Of a DNA stretch of 64,000 nt, positions 21,342-31,900 are shown piece after piece. The first letter of the stretch is position 1; each line of letters starts with the position of its first letter. The notes beneath the pieces are model-generated. The model worked only from the letters and a program-made list of their open reading frames with translations. It did no database searches and was not told the DNA's origin. Made by a program: the position numbers and the translations under genes. Origin of the DNA: Chloropicon primus (lineage: Eukaryota > Chlorophyta > Chloropicophyceae > Chloropicales > Chloropicaceae); NCBI GenBank assembly GCA_023205875.1, contig CP060765.1, positions 434,001 through 498,000 on the forward strand, read 5' to 3'.

Positions 21342-21524
21342 CGGGCGAGTTGCGCGGGTTGGGCATGCGGAGGGAGCGAGGGGGGCGGAGACGGGGAGCG
21401 CGTGCCCTTCTTTGGGCCTGGCCGCCTCGCCCCGGGACGCGTGCAACAACGTGTACAAATAAATAAATAGTAATAATCATGCTCTTTTTTTGGTTTTTGG
21501 CCTCAAGAGGGACTCCTCCATCCA

Positions 21525-21911
21525 TCAGAGCGAACCTCCCAGAACAGACGACGTGATGCTTCCGGCGCAGATGCCCTGGGCCACACCCATGGGCGCCCAC
21601 CACGGCATGCCGAACATCCCCTCGTACATGTCTCTCGGAATCGCTTGGCAGACCGCGCCGGCGACCGCGTTCACCGGAGCGGAGATGAACCCCGGGACCT
21701 CCTCCTCGACCTGCTGCAGCTTGCGCCGAGCCTCCTCGTGCCTCTCCGCGAGACCGAAGACGTCCTCGTTGGCGAAAATCTCGCTCAAGTCCACCTCCGC
21801 TCTTTCGCCCACGCGCAGCAGGGGCCTCGCGGCGCTGCAACACTGCGTCGCCACCGCCAGGGCCGCGAGGGCCGCCACCAAAACCACGGCCGCGCTCTTC
21901 CTCATCTTCAT
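21525..21911 (-). CDS. Small secreted or lumenal protein, unrecognised
   Basis: An open frame of 128 residues with a strong N-terminal signal peptide: basic MKMRKS, a hydrophobic Ala/Val/Leu core and a likely cleavage near CCSAARP. The mature part is short: an acidic helix (LAERHEEARRKLQQVEEE), then a Pro/Gly/Trp-rich tail (MFGMPWWAPMGVAQGICAG). No family is recognised. The ATG directly follows an AG, so an upstream exon or 5' UTR intron is possible. It is convergent with the PGP phosphatase (183 bases between stops) and divergent from malic enzyme. Confidence 0.55.
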   Translation of the reverse strand: MKMRKSAAVVLVAALAALAVATQCCSAARPLLRVGERAEVDLSEIFANEDVFGLAERHEEARRKLQQVEEEVPGFISAPVNAVAGAVCQAIPRDMYEGMFGMPWWAPMGVAQGICAGSITSSVLGGSL

Positions 21912-22490
21912 CTACCGCGTGCCTGAGAAAGGGAGAGAGAGAGAGAGGGAGAGGAGAGGAGAGAAAGAGAGGCCTCAAGCGCGCGTGTTCAGTCCCTGCC
22001 CTGCCTGCCGAAAAAACCTAGCGACGAGTCCATACGCCGATATGTCGACGACGAGTCCACCGAAACCGAGAGAGAGGAATGAGAAAAAGGGAGAGCTCGT
22101 TCGCATTTTGACGAGTTCCACGGCGTTCCACGAGTGTCCGTGACCCAGGGTGACCCACCTTTGCGCTTTCTTTCACAGTCTTGTCGCCGTCGGAACGAAA
22201 AGACAGGCGATGAGAGCCCACCTTGTTCATGAAGCTCGGCCGTTAGTTTCGAGGACACTACACATGAGTGTAATATCGTGTACACCCGGAGAGAACTTTT
22301 CCCTTTTCTTTATCCATTAGGGCTCTCTCGCTCTCGACCTCGAAGGAAGGAGAGGGGACCGACGTTTGGAGGGTTTGAGGACGGGGGAGAGCGCGGACGG
22401 GGGAGAGCGCGCCACCACAAGAAGCTTCGTCTCTTGGGCTTTCCATTGGTGCCTTGGTCGAAGGATTTGGGTCTCATCTCACACGCAAGG
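21912..22490. other. Divergent spacer upstream of malic enzyme
   Basis: No gene is seen. A GA run (about 21925-21975) lies next to the secreted-protein start. The malic enzyme side contains a 16-base element at 22438-22453, with an inverted CCAAT box, that recurs upstream of the starch synthase gene. Confidence 0.5.
22438..22470 (+). promoter_or_regulatory. Shared upstream element, copy 1 (malic enzyme)
   Basis: GCTTTCCATTGGTGCC followed closely by GGTCGAAGG(A)TTTGG lies 20-50 bases before the malic enzyme ATG. The same 16-mer and the GGTCGAAGG half recur at 28839-28875 before starch synthase III. The ATTGG core is an inverted CCAAT box. A regulatory role is inferred. Confidence 0.4.
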
Positions 22491-24449
22491 ATGGCGCTGG
22501 CGTGGTTGAGGTTGGTGGCGAGGGAGGGGGGGAAGGGGATGGACTCGTTGTCAAGGATGGAAGGCATCGCGGGGACGGTGAACTACGCCAAGGCGTTCTC
22601 CTCTTCCGCAGACGACCGAGGAGCTGAGGAGGTGCGTTGGCGCTTCGCCCCCTGAAGGGGGAGTGCGCGAGTCTCGCGAGAGACCCTTTGGACTGCGACT
22701 ACGCGAAGGGGCTGGGTTGGGTTTTGCTCTTCTCTCCTCCATTCTCTCTGTCTCTCTCTGTCTCTGTCTCTCTCTCCCTCAGTTCTCATTGACTGACGCC
22801 TCCTCGCTTTGCCGTCTTCTTCTTCGCAGGAGCACGAGGAGATCCACCAGGTCCCCTGGGTGCGGAGCGTTATGACGGGCAACGAGCTCATAAGGAACAC
22901 GAGGTACAACAAGGGGATGGCTTTCACCAAGGAGGAGAGGGCGCGGCTCCACTTGCAGGGGCTTCTGCCTTCCGCGGTCCTGTCCCAGGAGCTTCAGGTG
23001 GAGAGGGCCATGATCAACATCAGGAGCATGGAGAACGACCTGCAGCGGTACACGTACTTGACTTCCCTGCAGGAGAGGAACGAGAGGTTGTTTTACAGGG
23101 TTCTCACGGACCACATCGAGGAGCTCGCGCCGATCATCCACGTTCCCACCGTCGGCCTGGCGTGCCAAAAGTACGGGATCATGTTCAGGAGCTTGCAGAG
23201 GGGGCTGTGGATTTCCCTGGCGGACAAGGGGAACATCGGGAGAATCTTGAGGAATTGGCCCGAGACCCGGGTGGACCTGGTCGTGCTGACGGACGGCGAG
23301 AGGGTTCTCGGGTTCGGGGACTTGGGTGTTCACGGGATGGGCGTCTGCGTGAGCAAGATCGCGATGTACACGGCCTGCGGAGGGCTGCACCCCCAGAGGT
23401 GCCTCCCCATCTGCATTGACGTGGGCACGAACAACCGGGAGCTCTTGGACTCCCAGTTTTACGTGGGTTACAAGCACACGAGAATCGGGGGCGAGGACTA
23501 CAACGAGCTCATCGAGGAGACCATCAGCGAGATCCACCAGAGGTTCGGTCACAAGACCTTCATTCAGTTCGAGGACTTCTCGTTCGCCAACAGCGCGAGG
23601 TTCCTCAGGGAGTACCGGGCCGACGCCCCGGTCTACGACGACGACATTCAGGGCACGGCGGTGGTCTCCCTCGCCTCCCTGATCTCCTCGATGAAGATGT
23701 CGGGGGAGAGCTACGAGGACCACAAGTTCCTGTTCGTGGGGGCGGAAGAGACGGGTTTGCACATCGCGGACCTCCTCGTGGAGTTCATGACCAAGGAGAC
23801 GGGAGTGTCCGTCACGCAGGCCAGGCAGCAAATGTGGTTCATGGACGAGGAGGGGCTGGTGGTCCGTTACAGGGCGGACGACCTCGAGGACGCGAAGATT
23901 CCTTACGCCCACGAGCACGATGAGTGCTCGAACCTCTCCGAAGTGATCGACCTCATCAAGCCCACGGCCATTGTCGGGACTCCCACTTCCTACGACTCAA
24001 AGGGCCTCTTCGGGGAGCCGATCTTGAAGAAGCTCGCCGAATACAACGACAAGCCTATCGTTCTGGCCCTCTCGACCCCCGCCGAGTGCACCGAGGACGA
24101 GGCCCGCGAGTACACCGGGGGGAGGGGCGTGTACGTCGGCGCAGACTTGGCGAACACCGCGTACCTCTTCCCTGGCCTGGCCTTGGGAGCGACGTACTGC
24201 GGGGCCACGAAGATCCACCAGGAGATGCTACTCGAGTCCGCAAAGGTGCTGGCGAACCTGGGCGCGGAGGCGGGGGAAGTCTTGCCCCCGTTCGCGAGAA
24301 TCAGGAAAATTTCGTGCAAGATCGCCAAGAAGGTGGCGGCCATCGCTTACGACCTGGGACTCGCCACGAGGCTGCCCAAGCCCGTCAACTTGCACCAAGA
24401 GATAAAGAGGCACCAGTTCCGGTCTCACTACACAAAGTATTGCAACTAA
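22491..24449 (+). CDS. NAD(P)-dependent malic enzyme, probably mitochondrial
   Basis: Exons 22491-22631 and 22830-24449 give 586 residues, the usual length. Family landmarks are present: VPTVGLACQKYG with the catalytic Tyr near 161, LGFGDLGVHGMGVCVSKIAMYTACGG with the catalytic Lys near 221, the metal-binding QFEDF and YDDDIQGTAV motifs, and a nucleotide-binding FVGAEETGLHIADLL. The enzyme decarboxylates malate to pyruvate with reduction of NAD or NADP. The first exon (MALAWLRLVAREGGKG...) is rich in Arg, Ala and Ser and looks like a mitochondrial presequence. Cofactor preference cannot be read confidently. The 198-base intron ends in a long CT tract. HYLS1 converges with only 44 bases between stops. 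Confidence 0.92.
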
Positions 24450-24493
24450 CTCATTTAATCTTAATCGCTTTGTCGTGCCTCGCCCCCCCCCTC

Positions 24494-25207
24494 TCAGGTG
24501 CTGGTGCTGGTTTGCCTCAGGCTCTGCCTGACTTCCCACCGCACGTTGTCTCTCCTCTTCGACGTGGGAATGACAAACTCCCTCTCTCTCGTGACAGGTT
24601 TCTTCCTTCCGGACTGCACCGCCCGTTTGGTTTTCTTGGCCGCGTCGGCGTGCTGGGCCGCAAAAAGCTTGTGGTAGTTTACAGCGGGCTTGCTCTTCTT
24701 CCCGAGTTGAGCCGCGGAACAAGTCTTCCAAGACATGCTTGTCTTCTGGTACCTCGCCACTCGATCCGTCTTCGGGGGGCCCTGGCTGCTGGGAACGGTG
24801 CGGTTTGCTGACCTAGCGGAGAGTCCTCGAGAGGGGGACAGGCTGGGCACCCCGCTGCCCTTCCGGGGGCCCGGGGAGGTCGTCGGCCTTTGGTGGGAGT
24901 ACCTGTGTACCAGCGGAGACAAGTTTTCCTTCCTGGTGCCTGCGGCTTTCTTGTAATCCACGGGACTCTTGCTCTCAGCGAAGCTCTCGTCCGCCAAGCT
25001 TTCGATCCTGTCCCTGTACACGTCCTCCTCGAAGTCCTCTTCGTACTCCTCCTCCTCAAAGGCGGACTCTCGGCTTCCCGCCTCGTCGTTTGAAACAGGC
25101 TCGACGCCCAAGTCCTTCAAGAACGCGGAGATCAGCTCCTCCGGGACATCTCGACCCATCTGCTCAAGCTGCTGCCTCACTGCCTCCACGCTCACCGCTG
25201 TCGGCAT
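24494..25207 (-). CDS. HYLS1: HYLS1 centriolar/ciliogenesis protein
   Basis: A single exon of 237 residues. The N-terminal part resembles the HYLS1 leader: a helix (VEAVRQQLEQMGRDVPEELISAFLKDLG) followed by an acidic stretch (EEEEYEEDFEEDVYRDR). The C-terminus carries the HYLS-1 box region: DRVARYQKTSMSWKTCS, then EFVIPTSKRRDNVRWEVRQ, matching the conserved (P)TxKRRxxLRWxVR motif. HYLS1 associates with the centriole and is needed to build transition fibres and cilia in animals; the human gene is mutated in hydrolethalus syndrome. Together with RIB72 it shows that a flagellar toolkit is retained. A GT microsatellite lies directly upstream of the start. Confidence 0.85.
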   Translation of the reverse strand: MPTAVSVEAVRQQLEQMGRDVPEELISAFLKDLGVEPVSNDEAGSRESAFEEEEYEEDFEEDVYRDRIESLADESFAESKSPVDYKKAAGTRKENLSPLVHRYSHQRPTTSPGPRKGSGVPSLSPSRGLSARSANRTVPSSQGPPKTDRVARYQKTSMSWKTCSAAQLGKKSKPAVNYHKLFAAQHADAAKKTKRAVQSGRKKPVTREREFVIPTSKRRDNVRWEVRQSLRQTSTST

Positions 25208-25922
25208 CTCGCAGAGTGTGTGTGTGTGTGTGTGTGTGTGCCACTATCTCCGTCTCTCCAGCCCAGGTCTGGAACCAAGGTCTGCAAGCAAAAGTTTTGG
25301 TGCCAGTTTGGAGTTTGGTTCCGAAACCGACCGCAAGGAGAATCGTAAAAAAACGAGGTCCAGGTCCCCAAGTTGCCGAAAGGGAGTCTAGCTCGACGAC
25401 GGAACTAAGCTAGACCTCGCCTCCTCGCTCGCTCTCCTTCTGTCTGTCAAACAGTTTCAAAAAACTCAAAAAATTGTCCATAGGACCAAGGGCATATTAA
25501 ATTAACGTCATATAAAGTATGTTCGTTTCAAGGAGTTACCCGTGGGACCGCGGGAGACTGGTCCCATGTGGTAAAACTACGCTGCTTTTGTTTTTGTTTT
25601 TCCGTGGTGTAACTTTTTATAACGAAAACTCTTTTGACGAGCAGGATGCTTTTTGAGTTTGGACCTCAGAGAGGGGGAGGAGGGCCCTCACACTGTGTGC
25701 CACACTGTCGAACTCAGAGGCGGTTCGGTTCGGTTTGCTTGTCTCCTTGGGTGGGGGAAGACAAGATCGTGAATCTTCGCTCTCGCTTGGCGTGAAAATC
25801 GACTCGTGGGCTTGGTCTCAGAGACTTGGCCTCTCGAGTTCAGTCGTTGAAGCACCTTTTTACTTTTGCGGCCAGAGGAAGGCCTGTTAACCCTGGCCTT
25901 GTGTCCAGAGGTTTGCCCAAAG
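25208..25922. other. Divergent spacer between HYLS1 and TOM1-like genes
   Basis: No gene is seen. It begins with a GT microsatellite (25214-25241) and has an AT-richer block at about 25440-25640. Two promoters are expected here. Confidence 0.45.
25214..25241. repeat. (GT)n microsatellite next to HYLS1
   Basis: About 13 GT units beginning 7 bases upstream of the HYLS1 ATG (minus strand), hence in its 5' leader. Confidence 0.95.
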
Positions 25923-26933
25923 ATGATAGAAGTGGAGTTTCTCACCTCGATATCGTCCAACCTTGACAAGGACAGGGAGAAGACGATAGTATGCTTCGTT
26001 CTTGCGGTGTGCTACTTCGTGGTGGCAGCCTGCGCCATAGGGCAGTTCATTAGGACTCACCGAAGGCTGAGCAAAGCTTTGACAAAGCAGAAGCTTTTCT
26101 TCACGTTCACAGCAGTCACGGCCTTGGCCCGACTCGGCCTCATGATTGCGATACCGTTCTCTGGCGAGCCGCTTCTCCTTTCCTATTACAGGAAAATCTT
26201 GCTCACGATACTGAACAACCTTCCTGGGTTGCTCTTCTTCTCCACCTACAACCTGCTTATCGCGTACTGGGCGGAGATACTGGACAGGGTGCAGAACCCA
26301 GCGGTGAGGAGGAGCACGGTGATCCATCCCTTCTTCGTGGTCGCCAACGTCCTGATTTATGTCGCCGAGATCGCCCTTTGGACGATATGGGCGACCAAGT
26401 CGGCGAACCCTTGGAGCTACAGCAACCCGTGGACGCTGTGGACGCTGAGGGCTCAGCTCCTCATGTTCGCCGTGATCTATTTCGTGGCTTCCCTTGGGTT
26501 CCTGTTCTTCGGCACCAGGCTCGTGGCCCTGCTGAGGAGGGTCGAAAACGCGAACGGGGGGCAGAGAGGAGTGTACAACAACGTGGTGAAGAGGAGGCTT
26601 AGGGAGGTCGGCGTCTTGACTGCAATCTGTACGACAAGCTTCCTCCTTAGGACCGGGATGATCGTGATGTTCTTCGTCAAGCTCGAGGAGCAAAAGCACG
26701 AGGATTGGACCCTCGGCAGGGAGGGCAACCTCATATTAGTTGTCTTCTACTACATCATCTCCGAGGTCGTCCCTTCGTGCTTGCTGCTCTACATTCTCAG
26801 GGAGCTCCCGCGAAGGCCGCAGAACAGGGCGAGCACGGGGCTTCAGAGCCCAAGCCTCCTGTCTCAGTCGAGGTTCAGCACCGCCGTGGAGGCCACGCCG
26901 CTGTTGGGCGAGAAGAGCCCCGCCATTGTGTGA
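25923..26933 (+). CDS. TOM1/THH1-family seven-helix membrane protein
   Basis: A single exon of 336 residues with about seven hydrophobic segments (starting KTIVCFVLAVCYFVVAACAIG). The pattern is that of plant TOM1/TOM3/THH1 proteins: the LPGLLFFSTYNLLIAYWAEI segment, RLREVGVLTAICTTSFLLRT and a C-terminal IISEVVPSCLLLYILRELP. In Arabidopsis these are vacuolar-membrane proteins that tobamoviruses recruit for replication; the normal role is unclear, and they resemble GPCR-like or lipid-handling proteins. The tail carries a Leu-Leu type sorting motif (EATPLLGEKSP), consistent with endosome or vacuole targeting. The frame is open a little upstream, and the first ATG is used. Confidence 0.8.
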   Translation: MIEVEFLTSISSNLDKDREKTIVCFVLAVCYFVVAACAIGQFIRTHRRLSKALTKQKLFFTFTAVTALARLGLMIAIPFSGEPLLLSYYRKILLTILNNLPGLLFFSTYNLLIAYWAEILDRVQNPAVRRSTVIHPFFVVANVLIYVAEIALWTIWATKSANPWSYSNPWTLWTLRAQLLMFAVIYFVASLGFLFFGTRLVALLRRVENANGGQRGVYNNVVKRRLREVGVLTAICTTSFLLRTGMIVMFFVKLEEQKHEDWTLGREGNLILVVFYYIISEVVPSCLLLYILRELPRRPQNRASTGLQSPSLLSQSRFSTAVEATPLLGEKSPAIV

Positions 26934-27437
26934 TCCGAGGGCGACGACGTCGTCGAAGACGATTGCGGTCTTTTCCTGGCAGAATTGGCAACCGAGCCAA
27001 GCAAAGCAAAGTCAACCGACCGACGAACCAACTCTATGTAGGCGGTTCCTTGTATGAATAACAATCATTAGTTTTCACATATAGCAAAGCAATGGCATCG
27101 ATCCACGCGTCGTCGTCGTCCTCGTCGCAGTGAGGAAAGGCCGCGAGCTCGGGACTCGGCACTTGCTGTCCCTCCACCTGCCTTGTCCCTCGATACTGGA
27201 GAAAGGAATCCATCCATTTCACTGGACTAAACGGATCAGAGGCTTGGTGGTGGTGGCACCAAAGAGAGGCCGAGGGGAAGAGACAACGACCCCGCCCTGC
27301 CAGGAGGGTTCTCGTCCTCGTTCCACATTGCAATTGCCCTCTCTCCTCCTCCTCCTCTCCTCCTGTCCTTTCAAGAGTTCGTGGCTCATCTTTAACGAGA
27401 GATCTCGCGCTTATCCAGAAGGTCGAGACGGGGAGAA

Positions 27438-27500
<63 letters not shown>

Positions 27501-27501
27501 A
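26934..27501. other. Spacer upstream of the lumen-protein gene
   Basis: No gene is seen. It ends in an ACG/AGG trinucleotide array (27436-27500) that runs up to the ATG of the next gene. A GTC run lies at about 27108-27125. Confidence 0.5.
27436..27500. repeat. (ACG)n/(AGG)n trinucleotide array
   Basis: A GAC array passes into GAGGAC units and abuts the ATG of the MPH2-like gene at 27502, so it is in the 5' leader. Confidence 0.9.
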
Positions 27502-28200
27502 ATGAAGGGAACGGTGGGAAGGACCAAGATCTCGTGCGTGACCCTGGGCCACGGCGCGGTGGTTTGCAGACGGGCGGGTGTGGAGCAGCACTCGGCGGGG
27601 AGGAGCAGGGGTGGGGGTGTCATCACCCGAGCGGCTGCTGGGAGCAGGGAGGACCTGAGCTCTGAGGGAGTGGTCAAGGCGACGAGGAGGGGAGCCCTCT
27701 CCGCTGGGGTGGGCCTCCTGTCGGCCGCGATATTCCCGTCGACCGCGTTTGCTCTCCTTCCGGACGACGACGACGAGGAGCTCATCAGGAGGGCCAAGGA
27801 AAAGAGGAAGACCAAGCTGAAGGAGGAGCTCGCCACGGAAAGGAACTTCGTTGGGCTGTCGAAGCCGACCGAGGACGAGATCAAAACCGTCCAGCTTGCC
27901 GTCGCCAAGATGGTGAAGACGGGCTCGCTCCTCGAGGAGGGCAATCTCGACGCGGCTGCCAACGTGATTGGCACGAGCAGCACGCCCTGGGCCACGCAGC
28001 TCACCTCCCTCGCCAGGAGGAAGTCCGCTGGAAAGGCGGAAGAGCCCGCGGGCATGATGCTCTCGTCCCTCAGCGTGCTCCAACAGAGCGTGATGAACGG
28101 GGACGACAGGAAAGCCCGATCTTCCTTCGCGGCCACCGCTTCCGCGATGCAGGAGTTTGTGGACGCCGTGGGCATGACCGGATCCATCAAGGGCCTGTAA
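27502..28200 (+). CDS. MPH2: Thylakoid lumen protein like MPH2/TL16.5
   Basis: A single exon of 232 residues with a two-part targeting sequence: a basic chloroplast transit region, then a twin-arginine signal (TRRGALSAGVGLLSAAIFPS, Arg62-Arg63) with a probable cleavage after TAFA near residue 84. The mature protein is about 148 residues and helical. It includes NFVGLSKPTEDEI, LLEEGNLDAAANVIGTS and SSFAATASAMQEFVDAVGM, resembling the plant lumenal 16.5-kDa protein MPH2, which helps photosystem II repair and disassembly under high light; a PsbQ-like helical bundle is the alternative. The RR motif indicates Tat import into the lumen. A TGTAA lies at 28220-28224. Confidence 0.75.
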   Translation: MKGTVGRTKISCVTLGHGAVVCRRAGVEQHSAGRSRGGGVITRAAAGSREDLSSEGVVKATRRGALSAGVGLLSAAIFPSTAFALLPDDDDEELIRRAKEKRKTKLKEELATERNFVGLSKPTEDEIKTVQLAVAKMVKTGSLLEEGNLDAAANVIGTSSTPWATQLTSLARRKSAGKAEEPAGMMLSSLSVLQQSVMNGDDRKARSSFAATASAMQEFVDAVGMTGSIKGL

Positions 28201-28511
28201 GCACCGAAACAACCCATCTTGTAATTCAGCGATAATAAACCCCATTCCAAGTCGCTCGCCCGTTCCACTCGTCGTCTCGCGGACGCGGCTGCGGCAAAGC
28301 CACAATACCGGTGTGCGAGGCGAAGCGATGAAAACGGGCCGGGGCCACCACCGGATCGCACTTCCAGAGAACCACACGAGTCCTCCCAGGAACGATTGAG
28401 GTGCAAGCGGTGATGGACATTGTCGTCGACATTGTCGTCGTGTTCCTCCAGGCAACATTAGGCTCTGCTGGAGAGGAACTTTCATTCAGAGACAACCAAT
28501 CTTGGGGAGAC

Positions 28512-28683
28512 GTAGTCCAAAGTCTTGAGCCCCTTCGCCATCGAGCCAGCAGCAGGATCGAGCAGAGAGCCAAGCACCTACTACACAAGCACCAATATGA
28601 AGCCAGTCACCTACTCCCCCCTCTTCGTGGGTCATGAGCCAAAGAAGTAGTCCAAAGTCTTGAGCCCCTCCGCCATCGAGCCA
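28512..28683. repeat. Two-copy direct repeat, 135-base spacing
   Basis: The segment running GTAGTCCAAAGTCTTGAGCC into CGCCATCGAGCCA occurs at 28512-28548 and 28647-28683 with one obvious mismatch (CTTCG against CTCCG). The DNA between the copies is not repeated, so this is either a tandem duplication with decay or two copies of a control element. Confidence 0.85.
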
Positions 28684-28838
28684 GATCTGGATGATGCTAG
28701 AAAAACGAGGGGCTCACATTGATTGTAGCCCAGGCAGAGAGAAGAGGGAGGGAGGGAGAAGAGCGCAGAGGCTTTCGAGCGGCCGCGTGGAAGACCAAGG
28801 CAGGGGAGAGTCTCCCAATCGATTTCTACGTCTCGAAA

Positions 28839-28875
28839 GCTTTCCATTGGTGCCCATTTCGGTCGAAGGGTTTGG
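28839..28875 (+). promoter_or_regulatory. Shared upstream element, copy 2 (starch synthase III)
   Basis: Carries GCTTTCCATTGGTGCC then GGTCGAAGGGTTTGG, 63-99 bases before the starch synthase ATG. A second GTCGAAGGGTTT half-site lies about 20 bases further on. It matches the element before malic enzyme at 22438-22470. Confidence 0.4.
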
Positions 28876-28937
28876 CTTCTTGCTCGTCGAAGGGTTTAGG
28901 GATTGGTCGCTCGAGCAGGTGGAGAGGTGGAACCAAG

Positions 28938-31900
28938 ATGATGATGAAGTTGGGTCACGTGCCTCGGAGGTCGGTGTGCTGCGTGTCGGGAGCATCGACG
29001 TCGTCCTCGCCCCGCGAGCCGCGAGCCTTCGCCCCGACCTCGAGGGCGAGGAGGCGAAGAGAGACGCCGCGCGAGGTGCGTGCGAACTCGTCTTCGGTGG
29101 TGCTCGAGTCCGAACCGGTGGAGCCGGAGAGGACGAGGTTGTCGGGAAGGGTTTCGCGGGAGGAGCTGGAGGGCCAGATCCGGGAGGCGCAGACCGAGCT
29201 GAAGGTGCTCTTCGAGCAGAAGCCGCCGCCCAAAGCGAGCGTGGTTGCGGAGCACAGGAACAAGCTCTCGTCGCTGGAGACCAGGCTCCGGGAGTTGGAC
29301 ACGCAGATTGTGGAGGAGGCCAAGGTGAAGGAGCTGAAGCAGCTGCAGAGGGAGCAACAAGCGCTGCAGAAGGCGGTGATATCGAGCAGCATGAAGAGCT
29401 CGCAGGGAGGGAGCAAGCTCGAGGCCGGCGATGTGGCGAAGATGGCAACCGCGGTGGAGGAGGAGAACGCGGCGCTCCGCGAGATCCTCGCGATTCGAAG
29501 GGAGGAAGCGGCGAGGAGGCAGGAGACCACGCAGATGGAGTGCTTGGAGCTCGAGAACAAAAGGCTGCACGGGCAGCTCGAGGCCATGCTGTCGAGGGAG
29601 AAGGCTCTGCTGGAGCTCAGGCACCAGCACAACCAGACCTCAGTCATCGTAACGGACGAGGAAGTCTCCGAGGCGCTGAGGATGCAGGAGCAAGCAGAAA
29701 GCGAGGAGAGGGGCGTCGAGGCACCCCCTCCACGGGCTGAGGCGATCACGGTGGAGCCGGTGGTGGCCGAGGAGCAGGAGCGAGATGAGGAGGAGCAGGA
29801 GGAATCGGGGGGGGACGATCTCGTGAACCAGGAGCTTGTCGGCCTTGTCGCAGAGTACTCGAAATCTGGAGCGATCGCCGAAGTGATTCGCGACTTTGAG
29901 GAGAGGATGGACAGGTACGCAAAGTTTACCGAGGAGAGGATGGCCATGGTGAACGGCGACAAGGGACCGGAGAAAAATGACTTGGTCCGCGCGAGAATCT
30001 CCGAGGTTCGAGAAGCGACGATGCAAAACGTGTCGAAGGAAATGGAGGGTGACAGTCTCTTCGTCAAGCAAGCGGCAAAGCCCGGGAAGAGTGTCAAGGT
30101 CTTCTATAGGGCGAAGGCGGGGCCCCTGGCGGACTGCGAGGATCTGACCCTGCATTGGGGGTACAACGCTTGGTCCGCAAAGGGCTTCGCGGTGGAGCTC
30201 CAAGGGGATGAGAAGGAGGAGGGGTGCCACTCAGCCACTCTGGACGTTCCGGGGGACGCCCTCGTCCTCGACTTTGTTGTGGAGAGCAGCGGGAGGTACG
30301 ACAACAACTTGGGCTTGGACTACCACGTGACGGTGGAGCGGGAAGAAGGCATCGACAAGTTCTGGGAGATGCTAGTTGAGAAGGAAAGGGAGGCGGAGAG
30401 AAAGGCCGAGGAAGACAAGGTCTCGAGACTCGGGAAGAGAAAGGAGGCGAGTGATAACGAGAGGGCAGAGAAGCAAGCAAGGAAGCTCTACACGAGCTCT
30501 GCTGTTCAAGCGGGAGAAATGGCGACACTTTTCTACCACCTGTGCGAGAGCGACTCGGTGGAAGTAGGAATCTCCTTCAACAGAAGTTCTCACGCCGTCA
30601 AGCTGCCCCAGGTCCCCATGCTGCGCATCGGGGAGGGGAAGTTCGCCGTATCCTTCCTCGTTCCCGAGGACGCCTTTCTCATTGACGCCAAGTTTTACAG
30701 CCACAACACGTGCGACGACCGCAATGGGTTTGGTTACCACATCCCCGTGCAGGGCAGCTTGGTCCAGGAGTCCCCGCAGCACATCTGCCACGTCGCGGTG
30801 GAGATGGCCCCGATCGCCAAGGTTGGGGGGCTCGGAGACGTGGTGACTAGCATCGGCCGCGCCGTGCAAGACATGGGGCACCAGGTCGAGGTCGTCCTTC
30901 CCAAATACGACACGATTAACTACGACGAGATCCAAGGGTTCCACGAGATTGAGAGCTTCGAGTGGGGAGGCTGCACGAATCGCGTCTTCACCGGAATCGT
31001 GGAGAATGTCGTAGTCAACTTCATCGATCCCAGCAACGGGATGTTCTCCATCGGGATGATCTACGGTGCGGACTACGAGCCGATCCCCATGATGGACTCG
31101 GAGAGGTTCGGGTTCTTCTCCAAAGCTGCCCTGGAGTTCCTGCTTCAGTCCGGACGGCAGCCTGACATCGTTCACTGCCACGATTGGAGCACGGGCCTCA
31201 CCGCGAAGAGCTACTGGGACGACTACCACAACTTTGGTCTGTCGACGCCAAAAATAGTCTTCACAATCCACAACTTTGGGTACGGCGAGGCGGAGATCGG
31301 CGCGGCAGCGATGTTTTCCCAAAAGTTCACCACGGTGAGCCCAAGCTACGCGGACGAGATCAGGCACGAGCACTGCATCGCCCCCTACTCGGACAAGTTC
31401 GTGGGGATCCTCAACGGCATAGACCCTGCCATGTGGGATCCCATGGACGACGAGTTTCTCCCCATCCCTTACTCGGAGGACAATGCCGCGGAGGGAAAAG
31501 CCAGGGCGAAGGCGGCCTTGAGGGAGCGGGTCGGGCTGAGGAACGACGATGTTCCCGTGGTTGGCATCGTGAGCAGACTGACGCAGCAGAAGGGCGTCCA
31601 CCTGATGGAGCACGCCATCTGGACTGCCCTGGAGAGGGGCTGCCAGTGCGTCGTGCTGGGCTCGGCGTTCGACCCCGAGATGCAACGGCACTGGGACCAG
31701 CTGGAGCTCAGCCTGAGGCACCAGTACCACGACGCCGCCAAACTCATTTTTGCCTACGACGAGCCCCTGAGCCACCTGATCTACGCCGGGTGCGACATGA
31801 TTTTGGTGCCCTCCATGTTCGAGCCCTGCGGCTTGACTCAGATGATCGCGATGCGGTACGGAGCCGTGCCCGTGGTGAGGCAGACTGGAGGCCTGAGGGA

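Larger units (their letters stand above)
28201..28937. other. Spacer with a local duplication upstream of starch synthase
   Basis: No supported gene. A ~37-base direct repeat (28512-28548 and 28647-28683) and an upstream element shared with malic enzyme (28839-28875) are described separately. An open stretch at about 28401-28637 has no recognisable product. Confidence 0.5.
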
